A DNA stretch of 64,000 nt from assembly GCA_002350765.1 (NCBI GenBank), contig DEFK01000018.1, forward strand, positions 5,484 to 69,483, written 5' to 3'. How positions within the stretch are numbered: the first letter of the stretch is position 1; the number at the start of each line of letters is the position of its first letter. The stretch comes from Ruminococcaceae bacterium UBA2854. GTDB taxonomy: Bacteria > Bacillota > Clostridia > Oscillospirales > Acutalibacteraceae. Positions 1-8,550 of the stretch are shown here, in pieces. The position numbers and the translations under genes were made by a program. The notes below the pieces were generated by a model. That model was not told the DNA's origin and did not search any database. It worked only from the letters and a program-made list of their open reading frames with translations.

Positions 1-496
1 AAAAGCATCTAACCAATCTTTATAATAATGAACCCTCATAAGAAAAACGTTTAGTATTAACAGGTTTCCTTTTCTGCAGATAAAAAATACCAAAGTATGC
101 AAAATGAACATTTATATCTACGATTAAGAAAAGAGAAACCTCTTTATACTTTTAATTTGGCGACATTGTTCGACACAAAACTACAGCCCTTTCCAAGTTT
201 TACTTTTTAAAGTAAGTATTCGGAAAGGGTTGATTTATTTCACAATTTAGGTTATAATATAGATATACAAATTGTAAGTCTTTCAACGTATTATTGAAAG
301 ATTTAAGGTTTGATTTTTTGACCATCTTACTTATAGTTTTTGAGCATTTAACAATATTCACTCAAAACAATAATAGAATAAAAAGAAATTAATAGTGCAT
401 TGGGATTCTCAGGCACAACCACCGACTATTCGGTAGTTATGGCTAAGAGAAAATCAATGTGCTATTTCTTTTTATTCTGTCAAGGGAGGTGGAAAA
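1..496 (+). promoter_or_regulatory. Promoter and structured leader of the recombinase operon
   Basis: No gene is seen in 1-496. Bases 190-228 hold an inverted repeat (CCCTTTCC / GGAAAGGG) that may end transcription entering from the left. A sigma-A-like promoter follows: TTGATT at 230-235, 17-base spacer, TATAAT at 253-258. The predicted transcript from about 265 has a 230-base leader with a small hairpin around TTTTGAG/CTCAAAA (about 337-367) and a long hairpin at 375-478. The Shine-Dalgarno GGGAGGTGG (484-492) lies just beyond that hairpin. The left junction of the element is either here or left of the window. Confidence 0.55.
375..478 (+). ncRNA. Long single-hairpin leader RNA upstream of the recombinase
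   Basis: Left arm 375-402 (AGAATAAAAAGAAAT, a TAAT bulge, then AGTGCATTG) pairs with right arm 455-478 (CAATGTGCT then ATTTCTTTTTATTCT). This gives about 24 pairs, two of them G-U. The interior continues pairing: GATT/AATC, TCTC/GAGA, and an ACCGA-CTAT-TCGGT cap, so nearly the whole 104 bases form one rod. It starts about 110 bases into the predicted transcript and ends 6 bases before the Shine-Dalgarno of the first gene. It may control translation or stability of the recombinase transcript, or be a palindromic DNA site. I do not recognise a known RNA family. Confidence 0.5.
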
Positions 497-691
497 ATGA
501 ACTACGAATTACGCGCAAGCAAAAAACTTGCTGTATTCTGGGAAGAACACGGAAAAGATTTTGATTCGTCTAAAGCCAAAAGCATAAAAAGGCTCAATGA
601 ACATAAAGTCTTTCCTGTTGTTGTGGAATTAGGCACAGAACGTGCGGAAGATTGTTTATACGTACTTTTTAAGCAAAACAGAAGCAAATAA
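497..691 (+). CDS. Small hypothetical protein upstream of the recombinase
   Basis: 64 aa, charged and soluble, with no membrane segment and no motif I recognise. It has a strong Shine-Dalgarno (GGGAGGTGG, 484-492) 4 bases before the ATG. It lies 30 bases upstream of the recombinase start and is almost certainly co-transcribed with it. Position suggests a recombination directionality or regulatory role, but nothing in the sequence proves this. The strong ribosome site and structured leader argue that it is a real gene. Confidence 0.55.
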   Translation: MNYELRASKKLAVFWEEHGKDFDSSKAKSIKRLNEHKVFPVVVELGTERAEDCLYVLFKQNRSK

Positions 692-721
692 TGACAGACA
701 ATATGACAAGGAGTGTTAAGA

Positions 722-2302
722 ATGAATGTAAATGGGGTTCCTTTATCAATAGCTGCTTATTGCAGAATTTCAGTTGATGATGAATTACATAAGGAAAACA
801 CATCAATCGAAAATCAAAAGGCAATAATCAGTGATTACATAAGCCAAAATTTTCCTGACGCAATGGTTGATTACTATGAAGACAGGGATCGTAGCGGATA
901 CACATTTGAACAGAGAGAGCAGTACCAGATAATGCGTTCCAAGCTTTTCAATAAGGAATATTCGGTTCTTATCGTAAAGGATCTGTCGCGTTTTTCAAGA
1001 CGCAACAGTAAAGGTCTGGTGGAAATTGAGGACTTAAGAGATATGGGCATTCGTATTATCGCAATAGGAGACAGCATTGATTATCCGACTAATGACGACT
1101 GGATAAAGATTCAGTTATTCTTTTTTGTGAACGAGATGCCGGTTACCGATACGTCTAAAAAAGTCCGCAATGTAATTAACAGACGTCAGAAAAGCGGTCA
1201 ATGGATTTGCAGTGTTCCCTACGGATATGTAATGACTGATTCAAAGGCAATGACTTATAAGATCGAGCCCAGCCAGGCAACGGTTGTAAGGAAGATTTTT
1301 GAATTATACAATGACGGTTGGGGATATAAAAGAATCGCAAATTATCTGACAGATAACGGCATTCCCACCCCTCGGATGGATGATATTGCGAGAATAGAAG
1401 CCAGCGGAAGGATATGCCACTATAAATCCCGCCCCGATTGGAATCTTGTTACTATATCCGAAATACTTGACAATGATTTTTATATCGGAACATTAAGGCA
1501 GAGGAAAAACACGAGAGAAAGAATAAACGGTGATGACATTAAAAATCCTAAAGAAGAACACATTGTTTTTGAAAACTTCCATGAAGCAATTATTGACAAA
1601 AGAGTGTTTGAAATAGCTCAGAAAAACAGAGCAGCGAGAACACGCCGTCATTATAACGGAACAAAGAAGTTCTCAAACGCTTACTCCGGTGTACTCTACT
1701 GCGGTGATTGCGGTCATCCTATGTATCCAATGAGCCGCAGAGATTTAAAGGAAGCATATCATTGCGGAGCTTATGCAAAGCACGGTCTCAGGGCTTGTTC
1801 CAGCCATCATATTCGTGTTGATACTCTCGATATGATAGTAAAAGAAGTTTTGAAGAAAATCAGCGAAACATCCCTTAATACTATTGTTGAGTTAGAGCGT
1901 TCCTTCGTTGAAGAAGAAAAGGAAAATCACATTGAAATCGGAACATTTGAGAATCTTAAAATCATTATTGCTAATATAACTGCTGAGAAAAAGGCTTTAA
2001 TCAAGCAGAGGGCAATTGCGTTAATTGACGATCCTGAAAACAAAAAAGGCAACCTTGAGCTTTACGACGAGTTAATTGACGAGGCTAATCAAAAATTGAC
2101 TTCCATGACTAATAAAATGACATTGATGTTTGGAGAAAACAAAGCAATTAAAGCTATTTCTTCCACAACACACGGAAGTAATATTCTTGACCGCATTCTC
2201 AATAAGACTCGTCTTCAGAAGGGGGATATTGCTCCTCTTATCAGAAGAATTGATGTTTATGAGAATTACGTTTATGTCAAGCTGATAACAGATTTAAAAT
2301 AG
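722..2302 (+). CDS. Large serine recombinase (element integrase/excisionase)
   Basis: 526 aa from the ATG at 722, chosen because AAGGAG at 708-713 is 8 bases upstream; a GTG at 713 overlaps that site. The N-terminal resolvase domain starts AYCRISVDD with Ser17 as the likely nucleophile, followed by KDLSRFSRR. A central recombinase domain follows (about 160-300). A zinc ribbon comes next, with CGDCGHPM paired with the later HCGAY and ACSS cysteines. The C-terminal region is coiled-coil-like. Length and layout match transposon/phage large serine recombinases (TnpX, Bxb1, phiC31 type), which integrate and excise DNA between short attachment sites. It is the only integrase seen, so it probably mobilises the 51-kb element. 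A hairpin terminator follows at 2332-2368. Confidence 0.93.
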   Translation: MNVNGVPLSIAAYCRISVDDELHKENTSIENQKAIISDYISQNFPDAMVDYYEDRDRSGYTFEQREQYQIMRSKLFNKEYSVLIVKDLSRFSRRNSKGLVEIEDLRDMGIRIIAIGDSIDYPTNDDWIKIQLFFFVNEMPVTDTSKKVRNVINRRQKSGQWICSVPYGYVMTDSKAMTYKIEPSQATVVRKIFELYNDGWGYKRIANYLTDNGIPTPRMDDIARIEASGRICHYKSRPDWNLVTISEILDNDFYIGTLRQRKNTRERINGDDIKNPKEEHIVFENFHEAIIDKRVFEIAQKNRAARTRRHYNGTKKFSNAYSGVLYCGDCGHPMYPMSRRDLKEAYHCGAYAKHGLRACSSHHIRVDTLDMIVKEVLKKISETSLNTIVELERSFVEEEKENHIEIGTFENLKIIIANITAEKKALIKQRAIALIDDPENKKGNLELYDELIDEANQKLTSMTNKMTLMFGENKAIKAISSTTHGSNILDRILNKTRLQKGDIAPLIRRIDVYENYVYVKLITDLK

Positions 2303-2331
2303 TATTTCTCAATTAAATCTATAAATAGGAA

Positions 2332-2368
2332 AGCACACGAACCATAGCTATTACCATGCTCGTGTGCT
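2332..2368 (+). terminator. Bidirectional terminator between recombinase and transfer operon
   Basis: AGCACACGA (2332-2340) pairs with TCGTGTGCT (2360-2368), extended by GAAA/TTTC. It sits between the 3' ends of convergent genes and can serve both strands. Confidence 0.7.
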
Positions 2369-2389
2369 GTTTCTATTTTCATTGGATTA

Positions 2390-2656
2390 TTACATAAAAA
2401 AGAATACTGAATGGAATATAGCGTTCCTTATTTCGCCATTGCAAAGACCAACAATACCGAAAAAAGCAAGGATAAGTATTAAAACATAGGACGCTATCAT
2501 TATAACATTCATCAGCCTGTTGCTCTTAGGAACATCAGGCACATTTTCTTCCTCTCCCTCGTCGAAATCCAATTCCTCAAATTCATCGTCAAATTGATTA
2601 TTCTCATACTGTTCGTCATACATATCAAACGGATTATTCACATTATCATAGTTCAT
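2390..2656 (-). CDS. Small acidic single-pass membrane protein
   Basis: 88 aa. The first 45 residues are strongly acidic (repeated D/E around FDDEFEELDFDEGEEE). A hydrophobic stretch at about 50-72 (MNVIMIASYVLILILAFFG) is a membrane segment. It is the last gene of the transfer operon; its ATG overlaps the stop of the upstream ATPase gene by 4 bases, implying translational coupling. I recognise no family. A role as a small membrane partner of the CpaE-like ATPase or the secretion channel is an inference from position only. Confidence 0.6.
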   Translation of the reverse strand: MNYDNVNNPFDMYDEQYENNQFDDEFEELDFDEGEEENVPDVPKSNRLMNVIMIASYVLILILAFFGIVGLCNGEIRNAIFHSVFFFM

Positions 2657-3699
2657 TCATCAACACTCCTCTCTATGTTGAACATTTTATAAAACATTCT
2701 GCGACTGTTCTTTTGAAGTATGAATTCATCATCCAAAAACGGCATAAAATAGCACTTTTGATTATGGTTTTCGCAGGTTCCCGCAATACTCTTTCGCTGG
2801 GCTCGCGGCACTGAGTAAAACACATAGTGTACTCCTTTATCAATAAGAACTTCAAGCAGGTTATACACCGCTTTAAACTCGTTAGGCTTGGAACCCGCAC
2901 AGAGAATATGCATATCGCTTTCTGTAAAAAGCTCAAGCAATTCCTCATCGAAATTCAAGGTGCCTACATCGGCTACAATATAATCATAACCTTGCTTTTT
3001 TGCGAACTCCCGCGCCTTATCACTTACCGCATAGTAAAAATCTATACCCTCAAGTGTAAATCGGGAATGTTCTTGATCGAGAACGCCCTCCTTTTCATAA
3101 ATCAAAATGAAGTCATCCATATAATTAGAGCTTGTCCTGTCAACATAACAGGCTTTTTTACCTATGCTGTGCAAAAACTGAATCAACTGGATACAGAAAG
3201 TCGTTACCCCCATTCGTGGCAAACAACCTCCGACAGTAATGCTTTTTGTCTTGATTATATTATCAGAGCCATTTGAAACTCCCTCGTTGTTCGAAAATAA
3301 CGTAGCTACATTTGACTGCCTTTTCAGCATATTCAAAATGACTTTGGAGTTGATAATACTGTTTACCCCTGTCATAAAAAACTGCACGCCTATTTCAACC
3401 AAATTCCTGATTACAGGTTCTTCGATCGTATGTCCTGCGCACATCAGGCACACAGTCATATCAGTCTTTACCAGTATATCTTTAATAATATTCTGCGTTT
3501 CGTCAGCAGAAATTGTAAGTTCATCAATATTAATAATTACGCCGAAGTATCTGTTACTATCATCATATATAATATCGGTAATCTCTTTCGAGGTTGAATC
3601 AGCCGCATGAAACGGCAGAATTTCGACCTTGTATTTTTTTGACTCACGTTGAAGATTACCTGCTGTTATAACATCGCCTATATATAATATGGTTCTCAT
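2653..3699 (-). CDS. CpaE/MinD-like ATPase with degenerate nucleotide-binding loop
   Basis: 348 aa. Residues 1-120 resemble a receiver-like domain (ILYIGDVITAGNLQ, then VIINIDEL). Residues ~150-340 resemble the SIMIBI/ParA fold: TVGGCLPRMGVTTFCIQL occupies the Walker A position, followed by KKACYVD and DYIVADVGT (Walker B-like). The usual KGGxGKT lysines are absent, a pattern seen in degenerate MinD/CpaE-like proteins of conjugative elements. It overlaps its neighbours by 4 bases on both sides. It may position or regulate the secretion apparatus; loss of the lysines makes canonical ATP hydrolysis doubtful. Confidence 0.6.
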   Translation of the reverse strand: MRTILYIGDVITAGNLQRESKKYKVEILPFHAADSTSKEITDIIYDDSNRYFGVIINIDELTISADETQNIIKDILVKTDMTVCLMCAGHTIEEPVIRNLVEIGVQFFMTGVNSIINSKVILNMLKRQSNVATLFSNNEGVSNGSDNIIKTKSITVGGCLPRMGVTTFCIQLIQFLHSIGKKACYVDRTSSNYMDDFILIYEKEGVLDQEHSRFTLEGIDFYYAVSDKAREFAKKQGYDYIVADVGTLNFDEELLELFTESDMHILCAGSKPNEFKAVYNLLEVLIDKGVHYVFYSVPRAQRKSIAGTCENHNQKCYFMPFLDDEFILQKNSRRMFYKMFNIERSVDE

Positions 3700-4544
3700 T
3701 TTTTACCCCGCAATCTTGAGATTAGATTTTCGTATTCAGTGATTTTCGATTGATGTGACGCATTGTCCTTTTGTAATTCTCCAATTTCATACTCACGATC
3801 CGAAATATGAGTGCGATAATCCTCAATGACTTCCTCTGTTTTCTGTTGTTCTCGTTTTGTCTGATATGATTTATTATCCTGTTCTTCACCAATATGAGTC
3901 TTGATTATTTTTATCTCCTTTTGCAAATCACTGATATCGCTGTTATTTGCTTTGATCTTCTTCCGAAGTTTCGAGATATTACGCTCAATCTTCTCGATCT
4001 GATACTCAGTTTCGCTTTTGTTCGATAGATTATTAACCGTTTCTACTTTGCTGTAATTTGTGTAAAGTGAAGCGCTTGTTTCTGCCTTATCCTTCATATA
4101 CACCGTAACTACACAGGAATTAAAGTCCTCGGGGACGTCGTGCAGCCAAAGCACAACATAGTTAATCTGTTGTAGCTTTATTTCAACCGCGAGCTGCTCT
4201 TTTCCTTTGCTTGCCTCTTGGAAATTTACATACGCGGTATAGTTATAGAAATCATTTCCGTCATAAGCATTGTTCTCGATATCAATCATAACTTCCATAA
4301 GAGACTGCTTTTTTGAATACTTCCAGCTCTCAATTGAAACCTCACGACCTTCGCTCAAATACTCTTTTGAACCAATCGGAGTGTACTCAACCTCTGAAGG
4401 CGTACGAAAAATAATAGGACTCATAAAGAAAAAGATATAGAGCAAAACAATCATAGAAAAACTGATAATCAAGCCTTTATTGCGGTTTTTGTTACGTAAT
4501 TTCGCAAGCTTTTCGGATGTAAACTCTGTTTTTATCTCAGCCAT
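3696..4544 (-). CDS. Membrane-anchored coiled-coil protein of the transfer operon
   Basis: 282 aa. A membrane segment at about 24-42 (GLIISFSMIVLLYIFFFMS) is followed by an extracytoplasmic beta-rich part (50-165) and a long charged coiled coil from about 175 to the end. It sits directly after virB4 (start at 4544 overlapping the virB4 stop) and overlaps the CpaE-like gene by 4 bases. The topology suits a surface-side scaffold of the mating channel. No named family is recognised. Confidence 0.6.
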   Translation of the reverse strand: MAEIKTEFTSEKLAKLRNKNRNKGLIISFSMIVLLYIFFFMSPIIFRTPSEVEYTPIGSKEYLSEGREVSIESWKYSKKQSLMEVMIDIENNAYDGNDFYNYTAYVNFQEASKGKEQLAVEIKLQQINYVVLWLHDVPEDFNSCVVTVYMKDKAETSASLYTNYSKVETVNNLSNKSETEYQIEKIERNISKLRKKIKANNSDISDLQKEIKIIKTHIGEEQDNKSYQTKREQQKTEEVIEDYRTHISDREYEIGELQKDNASHQSKITEYENLISRLRGKK

Positions 4545-6532
4545 TACGCACCACCGCCATAATAAGCCTGTTTACTCTTTGAAATCTGATGGCAGGTAAG
4601 TGGAATTGTCAAGACTGGGCTGACTATAAACATCATCTGCCTCTCGACAAGCTTCGGTACCATTGTTATCTGTTCGGGAGTAAGAATACTTCCAAACGCC
4701 GCCTGCAACACAGGAACGGAAACTTCGTCCTGCTGGAATATCATTTTATATTGACATAGTTCAAATAAAGAACGTATCTGCGCGGATACGGCGTCGTCGT
4801 TCGTGTTACAGAATGTAGATATATTCTGCGTAGCGAGCCATACACCTACAAAATACTTTCTGTCCTGCGACATAATATCGAAAATATAATCAACGGCAAA
4901 AGGCTTGGTGTAGTTTATGGATTTCTGAGCTTCATCAATGATAATGTTATGATGAACAGCTTCGTCAGCCGTTATCTTTCCTGAGTCATACAACTCCTTC
5001 ATCTTGATTCCTGTTGTCAAACAACTGTCGTACGCTATAGACAATACGTTAAACAGCTGCATATCATAAACCGTTCCGCCCATTTTACTGACTTCACTAA
5101 TATCGTAAGATACAACGTCAGCGTTGATAACTCCCGGAATTGTAGTGTGTCCGTTAAAAAGTGCGCCGAAACTCTTAACAATATCCTCGATTACAAATCT
5201 GATTTCACAGAGAATATTGATTTGATAATCCTTTTCGGTAGTACGTCTTTTACCAAGCTGAGTGATTTCATCGTTAATCAACGCAAGCAAATCCGAAAAT
5301 ATAGGATACTTATTGCTGTCCAAGCCTGTAATTCCCCGATATTCATTTGTATCCTCGCTCTCAATAATACCGAATTTGATGTACAGCTTTTTGAGCATAG
5401 TCTTGAATAGGCTGATTTCGTTATCTTTCGCCTTTGGGGATTTCAGCTTATACATCAATCCGAGCTTTGAAATATGCTTGAGATAATTCTGGGTATCGTT
5501 CTCGCCTGTACGTAAAATCTCCAGAGGATTAAGCATTTCGCTCTCGTCCGAGCCATCCATTTTAACAATAACACCTCCAAGGTTCTTAACAAGCTTACCA
5601 AACTCTCCTGTAACATCAATTATTCGCACTCGATTACCTGTAGCGAACTGATGCTCCACAAGCATTTTAAGCGTCGTACTTTTTCCCGAGCTCTTTTTAC
5701 CGCAGATCAGAGCGTCATAGCTCTTTCTGAAATAACCGTCATTTCTATTCGGATCAAAAATGACGGCACCCTGTCCGCCTTTGTATTCAGTAGCTCCGAG
5801 GTAAAAGCCTTGCGGATCCTTCATCCCTACAAAATAAAAAGGAGCTCCCTGAGCAATAATATTCGACGGAAGCGGTATCCCCTTTCGAGCATATATGGTT
5901 TTCTTCATTTCATCAGCCGATACAAACAAACGCTGATAATCGGCTAACTGCTCATTGATATCGCGGCTGTACTCCGTAAACTCCCTTCTTGTAAGTTCAC
6001 GTTCAACCTCCGCGGCGCGACGTTCCATTTCCTCAAAGGTACGACCGCAGACATAAATACGAAGTTCAAATTCCAACATACCCGTTCCGAGATTGTTAAT
6101 TTCGTCAAGAAGTTCCTCAAGACGAGCCATAGCAATTCTCGCATCCTTTGAATCACCGAGGTTATGAGCCTGTGACAATCGTGACGCGTGTTCATCATAG
6201 GTTTTGTTGATAGAGTCCCTGACAGTATCAATATTCAGCGGTCGCACATCCGCTACAACGGTTACATTATCCATCTGAAACGGTGGGACAAGCCAATGTC
6301 GCCTGATTATGTCCGGTAATCTGTAAACATGGATACAAGTCATATAGCTGTCGCCCATCGTAAGATAGTTTTCGTGTTGCTTTATCCCGTTAATCGGCTG
6401 TGTTTTATGTATCAGCACCGGATCATAGTCTTCCTTCGGCATACGATGTTTCACGAAAGGCAACTTTTGCAAAAGCGATAGCATTACCTCAAAATTTGTT
6501 GAAGCGTCCGATAGTTTTCTTGATACTTTCAT
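4544..6532 (-). CDS. virB4: VirB4-family type IV secretion ATPase
   Basis: 662 aa. The N-terminal ~250 residues are the VirB4/TraE-type domain. The ATPase core follows with Walker A GKKSSGKS at 278-285 and Walker B IIIDEAQ around 530-536. The conserved segment WLATQNIS follows, as in VirB4/TraC enzymes. VirB4 proteins are the universal cytoplasmic motor of conjugative type IV secretion. It lies 3 bases downstream of the preceding gene and overlaps the next one. GGGGTAGGGT before the ATG can act as ribosome site. This gene is the firmest evidence that the minus-strand operon is a conjugation system. Confidence 0.93.
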   Translation of the reverse strand: MKVSRKLSDASTNFEVMLSLLQKLPFVKHRMPKEDYDPVLIHKTQPINGIKQHENYLTMGDSYMTCIHVYRLPDIIRRHWLVPPFQMDNVTVVADVRPLNIDTVRDSINKTYDEHASRLSQAHNLGDSKDARIAMARLEELLDEINNLGTGMLEFELRIYVCGRTFEEMERRAAEVERELTRREFTEYSRDINEQLADYQRLFVSADEMKKTIYARKGIPLPSNIIAQGAPFYFVGMKDPQGFYLGATEYKGGQGAVIFDPNRNDGYFRKSYDALICGKKSSGKSTTLKMLVEHQFATGNRVRIIDVTGEFGKLVKNLGGVIVKMDGSDESEMLNPLEILRTGENDTQNYLKHISKLGLMYKLKSPKAKDNEISLFKTMLKKLYIKFGIIESEDTNEYRGITGLDSNKYPIFSDLLALINDEITQLGKRRTTEKDYQINILCEIRFVIEDIVKSFGALFNGHTTIPGVINADVVSYDISEVSKMGGTVYDMQLFNVLSIAYDSCLTTGIKMKELYDSGKITADEAVHHNIIIDEAQKSINYTKPFAVDYIFDIMSQDRKYFVGVWLATQNISTFCNTNDDAVSAQIRSLFELCQYKMIFQQDEVSVPVLQAAFGSILTPEQITMVPKLVERQMMFIVSPVLTIPLTCHQISKSKQAYYGGGA

Positions 6533-6535
6533 ACC

Positions 6536-7138
6536 CTACCCCTTAATAACATTAATATCTGAAATATAATAAGCGTTTGTACTCTTATCATAATAAAATC
6601 GGCAATCCATATACTCTTTCCCCGATGAATTCCTGTCCGTATAATCTGCAATAATTAATCCATTTATCGTAGCACCTGTTTTTGACAGCATTATAGTTTC
6701 CACTTCTCTCTGGATTCTATATGCTTCATGGTCGCTAAACACAAACTGTTCATCAATATTCGTCAGACAATCTCGGGTAAAATACTCCGAAATCAATGCC
6801 TTCACCTTGCTTCCTTTAAAGGTTTTCGCGTTATATGACAATGTATCACACAGCTTTTCGACAAGCACCTTAATGCTCGCCTGAGTCTGTGAATCCACGC
6901 TGCACAGTTCCTCGGATTTTTTGTTTATTTCATTAATCTCCAATTGGATAGATTTCATCAGCTCCGCGTCTGAATATGACAGTTTATGTTTATCGGCATA
7001 TACTTTCTCAGCAAGGTATTTGTAATTATACTCGCTGCTTTTAAAATAGTTTTTGCAGGACGAAAAGGCAAAAGCAACCGAAATTATAACGCTTACGGTT
7101 GTCACAAACAACAAAAATCGTTTGTTATCAAAAATCAT
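6536..7138 (-). CDS. Membrane-anchored transfer protein, VirB8-like candidate
   Basis: 200 aa. An N-terminal membrane segment (8-26) ends at FSSC, which only loosely resembles a lipobox. It is followed by a helical region and a C-terminal beta-rich half ending in TNAYYISDINVIKG. The layout of one membrane helix plus an NTF2-sized domain resembles VirB8/TcpC-type channel proteins, but I see no diagnostic motif. It is the first gene of the distal half of the transfer operon because a plus-strand gene is inserted upstream. The symmetric ATTATATAAT at 7195-7204 could supply a minus-strand -10. Confidence 0.5.
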   Translation of the reverse strand: MIFDNKRFLLFVTTVSVIISVAFAFSSCKNYFKSSEYNYKYLAEKVYADKHKLSYSDAELMKSIQLEINEINKKSEELCSVDSQTQASIKVLVEKLCDTLSYNAKTFKGSKVKALISEYFTRDCLTNIDEQFVFSDHEAYRIQREVETIMLSKTGATINGLIIADYTDRNSSGKEYMDCRFYYDKSTNAYYISDINVIKG

Positions 7139-7171
7139 ATAGATTCACTCCTAAAATGTTTTATTTTACTA

Positions 7172-7232
7172 TTGACAAAATGAAAAATGGTGTTATTATA
7201 TAATGATTTAGATTTATAACCTTAATCGGAGG
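7172..7232 (+). promoter_or_regulatory. Promoter and ribosome site of the nucleotidyltransferase gene
   Basis: TTGACA at 7172-7177 with TATTAT at 7194-7199 (16-base spacer) or TATAAT at 7199-7204 (21-base spacer). GGAGG at 7228-7232 is 7 bases before the ATG. ATTATATAAT is its own reverse complement, so a divergent minus-strand promoter may overlap. Confidence 0.55.
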
Positions 7233-7239
7233 ATCTGTA

Positions 7240-7878
7240 ATGTACAATTTTCAGTATGTGCCAAAAGACGAATACAAACCAATAAAGGAACAGATTAAGC
7301 AGTTAATTTATGAAGTCCAAGATGAAGTTCGCGATCACTTCACTTTTAGATTTGACTTTATTGGCAGCACAAAACGTAATATGATATCCAGAGATATTAA
7401 ATCAAATATCGGTTTTGACTTTGATGTAAATATTGAAGTCAACGATGACGAAGAGAATTATTCAGCTACCAACATCAGAATAATCCTAAAAGAAGCAATA
7501 ACGAAAGTATCACGTAGATACAGATTCAACAAATGCGAAGACTCAACACGAGTCATTACAATTAAAAGAATAAATCATTGGAATTCATCTATTGATTACA
7601 GTTGTGACTTTGCTATCGTTTACGGAAACCAATACATACGTTTTAACAAAAAATCTCAAAAATACATTTGGGCATATCAGTCAAAAGGATATGAACATCT
7701 TGAAGAAAGAGCAGATATTCTAAAGCACGATACAAGCAAAAAGTACTGGAACGAAGTAAGAGAAACATATCTTTACAAAAAGAACATTAACGATAACCCT
7801 GATAAGCACTCGCGCTCTTTATACGCTGAAACCATTAATGAAATTTACAAATGGTATCTGAATGAGAAAAACAAATAA
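7240..7878 (+). CDS. Stand-alone nucleotidyltransferase-like protein (cargo)
   Basis: 212 aa. It carries the signature of the polymerase-beta-like nucleotidyltransferase superfamily: Gly42-Ser43 in FIGSTKRNM, the DFD pair Asp60/Asp62 in GFDFDVNIEV, and a third acidic residue Asp123 in SCDFAIVYG. Such proteins transfer nucleotides to proteins, RNA, drugs or, in CD-NTases, make cyclic oligonucleotides. The sequence does not say which. It lies on the opposite strand inside the transfer operon with its own promoter and a terminator at 7888-7913, so it was probably acquired as cargo. No antitoxin or effector gene is adjacent. Confidence 0.65.
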   Translation: MYNFQYVPKDEYKPIKEQIKQLIYEVQDEVRDHFTFRFDFIGSTKRNMISRDIKSNIGFDFDVNIEVNDDEENYSATNIRIILKEAITKVSRRYRFNKCEDSTRVITIKRINHWNSSIDYSCDFAIVYGNQYIRFNKKSQKYIWAYQSKGYEHLEERADILKHDTSKKYWNEVRETYLYKKNINDNPDKHSRSLYAETINEIYKWYLNEKNK

Positions 7879-7887
7879 CCGCAATAC

Positions 7888-7913
7888 AAGGCATCATAGA
7901 AATATGGTGCCTT
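7888..7913 (+). terminator. Terminator between convergent genes
   Basis: AAGGCATCATA (7888-7898) pairs with TATGGTGCCTT (7903-7913), with one G-T pair. It overlaps the end of the minus-strand gene and can act on both strands. Confidence 0.6.
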
Positions 7914-8550
7914 AAAAACTCTCAAAGCGCGTAGCAACTATTCTTTCATCGGCTATTTGCCATTTCTTATCTTTCATAGTGAAGGTCAAGACAGATACGG
8001 CTTCATAGCTGTTATTTAACCGAAGCCTAGCGTAAGAATCGACCAAATAAACTTCAACTTTTTTACCGAAATTATTATTTCTCTTTTTATATGGTTCGGA
8101 TACAAAAAGAGATTCAATAGAGCAAGTATGTTTGAAGTCCTCGGATACATTTCCGTTGCCGCCTGTTCTGGATAACTCACCCTCCAAATTGTCCCGAAAC
8201 TGTTTTGTGGTATAACTCTTAATATCACTAATAACAATACGCTTATTGCCTTTTGGACTACCGTCAAACTCATATCGGCTGTAATAATAATCTGCGGCTA
8301 TTTTGAAAACAGCTTGAGCAGAAGAAAGGCGCTCATAATCGGCATTAGCGCTGTCACGTTGATTTTTTAATCCGAGGATCTCGGCGTCAACATCGGTTAC
8401 TAACTCCTTGTTTTTCTCTTTAATTGTAATGTATTCGTCCTGTGAAGCTTCAAGCTGAGATTTTGTAATGGAAAAACTCACAGAAGATACAACAAGCGCA
8501 AGAACAGATATGATGCTCACCATAAATAAAATCCTATGTTTCATAATCAT
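7912..8550 (-). CDS. Membrane protein with coiled coil and NTF2-like tail, VirB8-like candidate
   Basis: 212 aa. A membrane segment (5-27) is followed by a short coiled coil (30-80). The C-terminal ~110-residue alpha+beta domain ends in ALTFTMKDKKW-like strands (VLTFTMKDKKWQIADE). One helix plus an NTF2-like domain is the plan of VirB8/TcpC channel proteins. The start overlaps the stop of the hydrolase gene by 4 bases, as is usual in this operon. Assignment rests on architecture and position, not on a motif. Confidence 0.5.
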   Translation of the reverse strand: MIMKHRILFMVSIISVLALVVSSVSFSITKSQLEASQDEYITIKEKNKELVTDVDAEILGLKNQRDSANADYERLSSAQAVFKIAADYYYSRYEFDGSPKGNKRIVISDIKSYTTKQFRDNLEGELSRTGGNGNVSEDFKHTCSIESLFVSEPYKKRNNNFGKKVEVYLVDSYARLRLNNSYEAVSVLTFTMKDKKWQIADERIVATRFESF

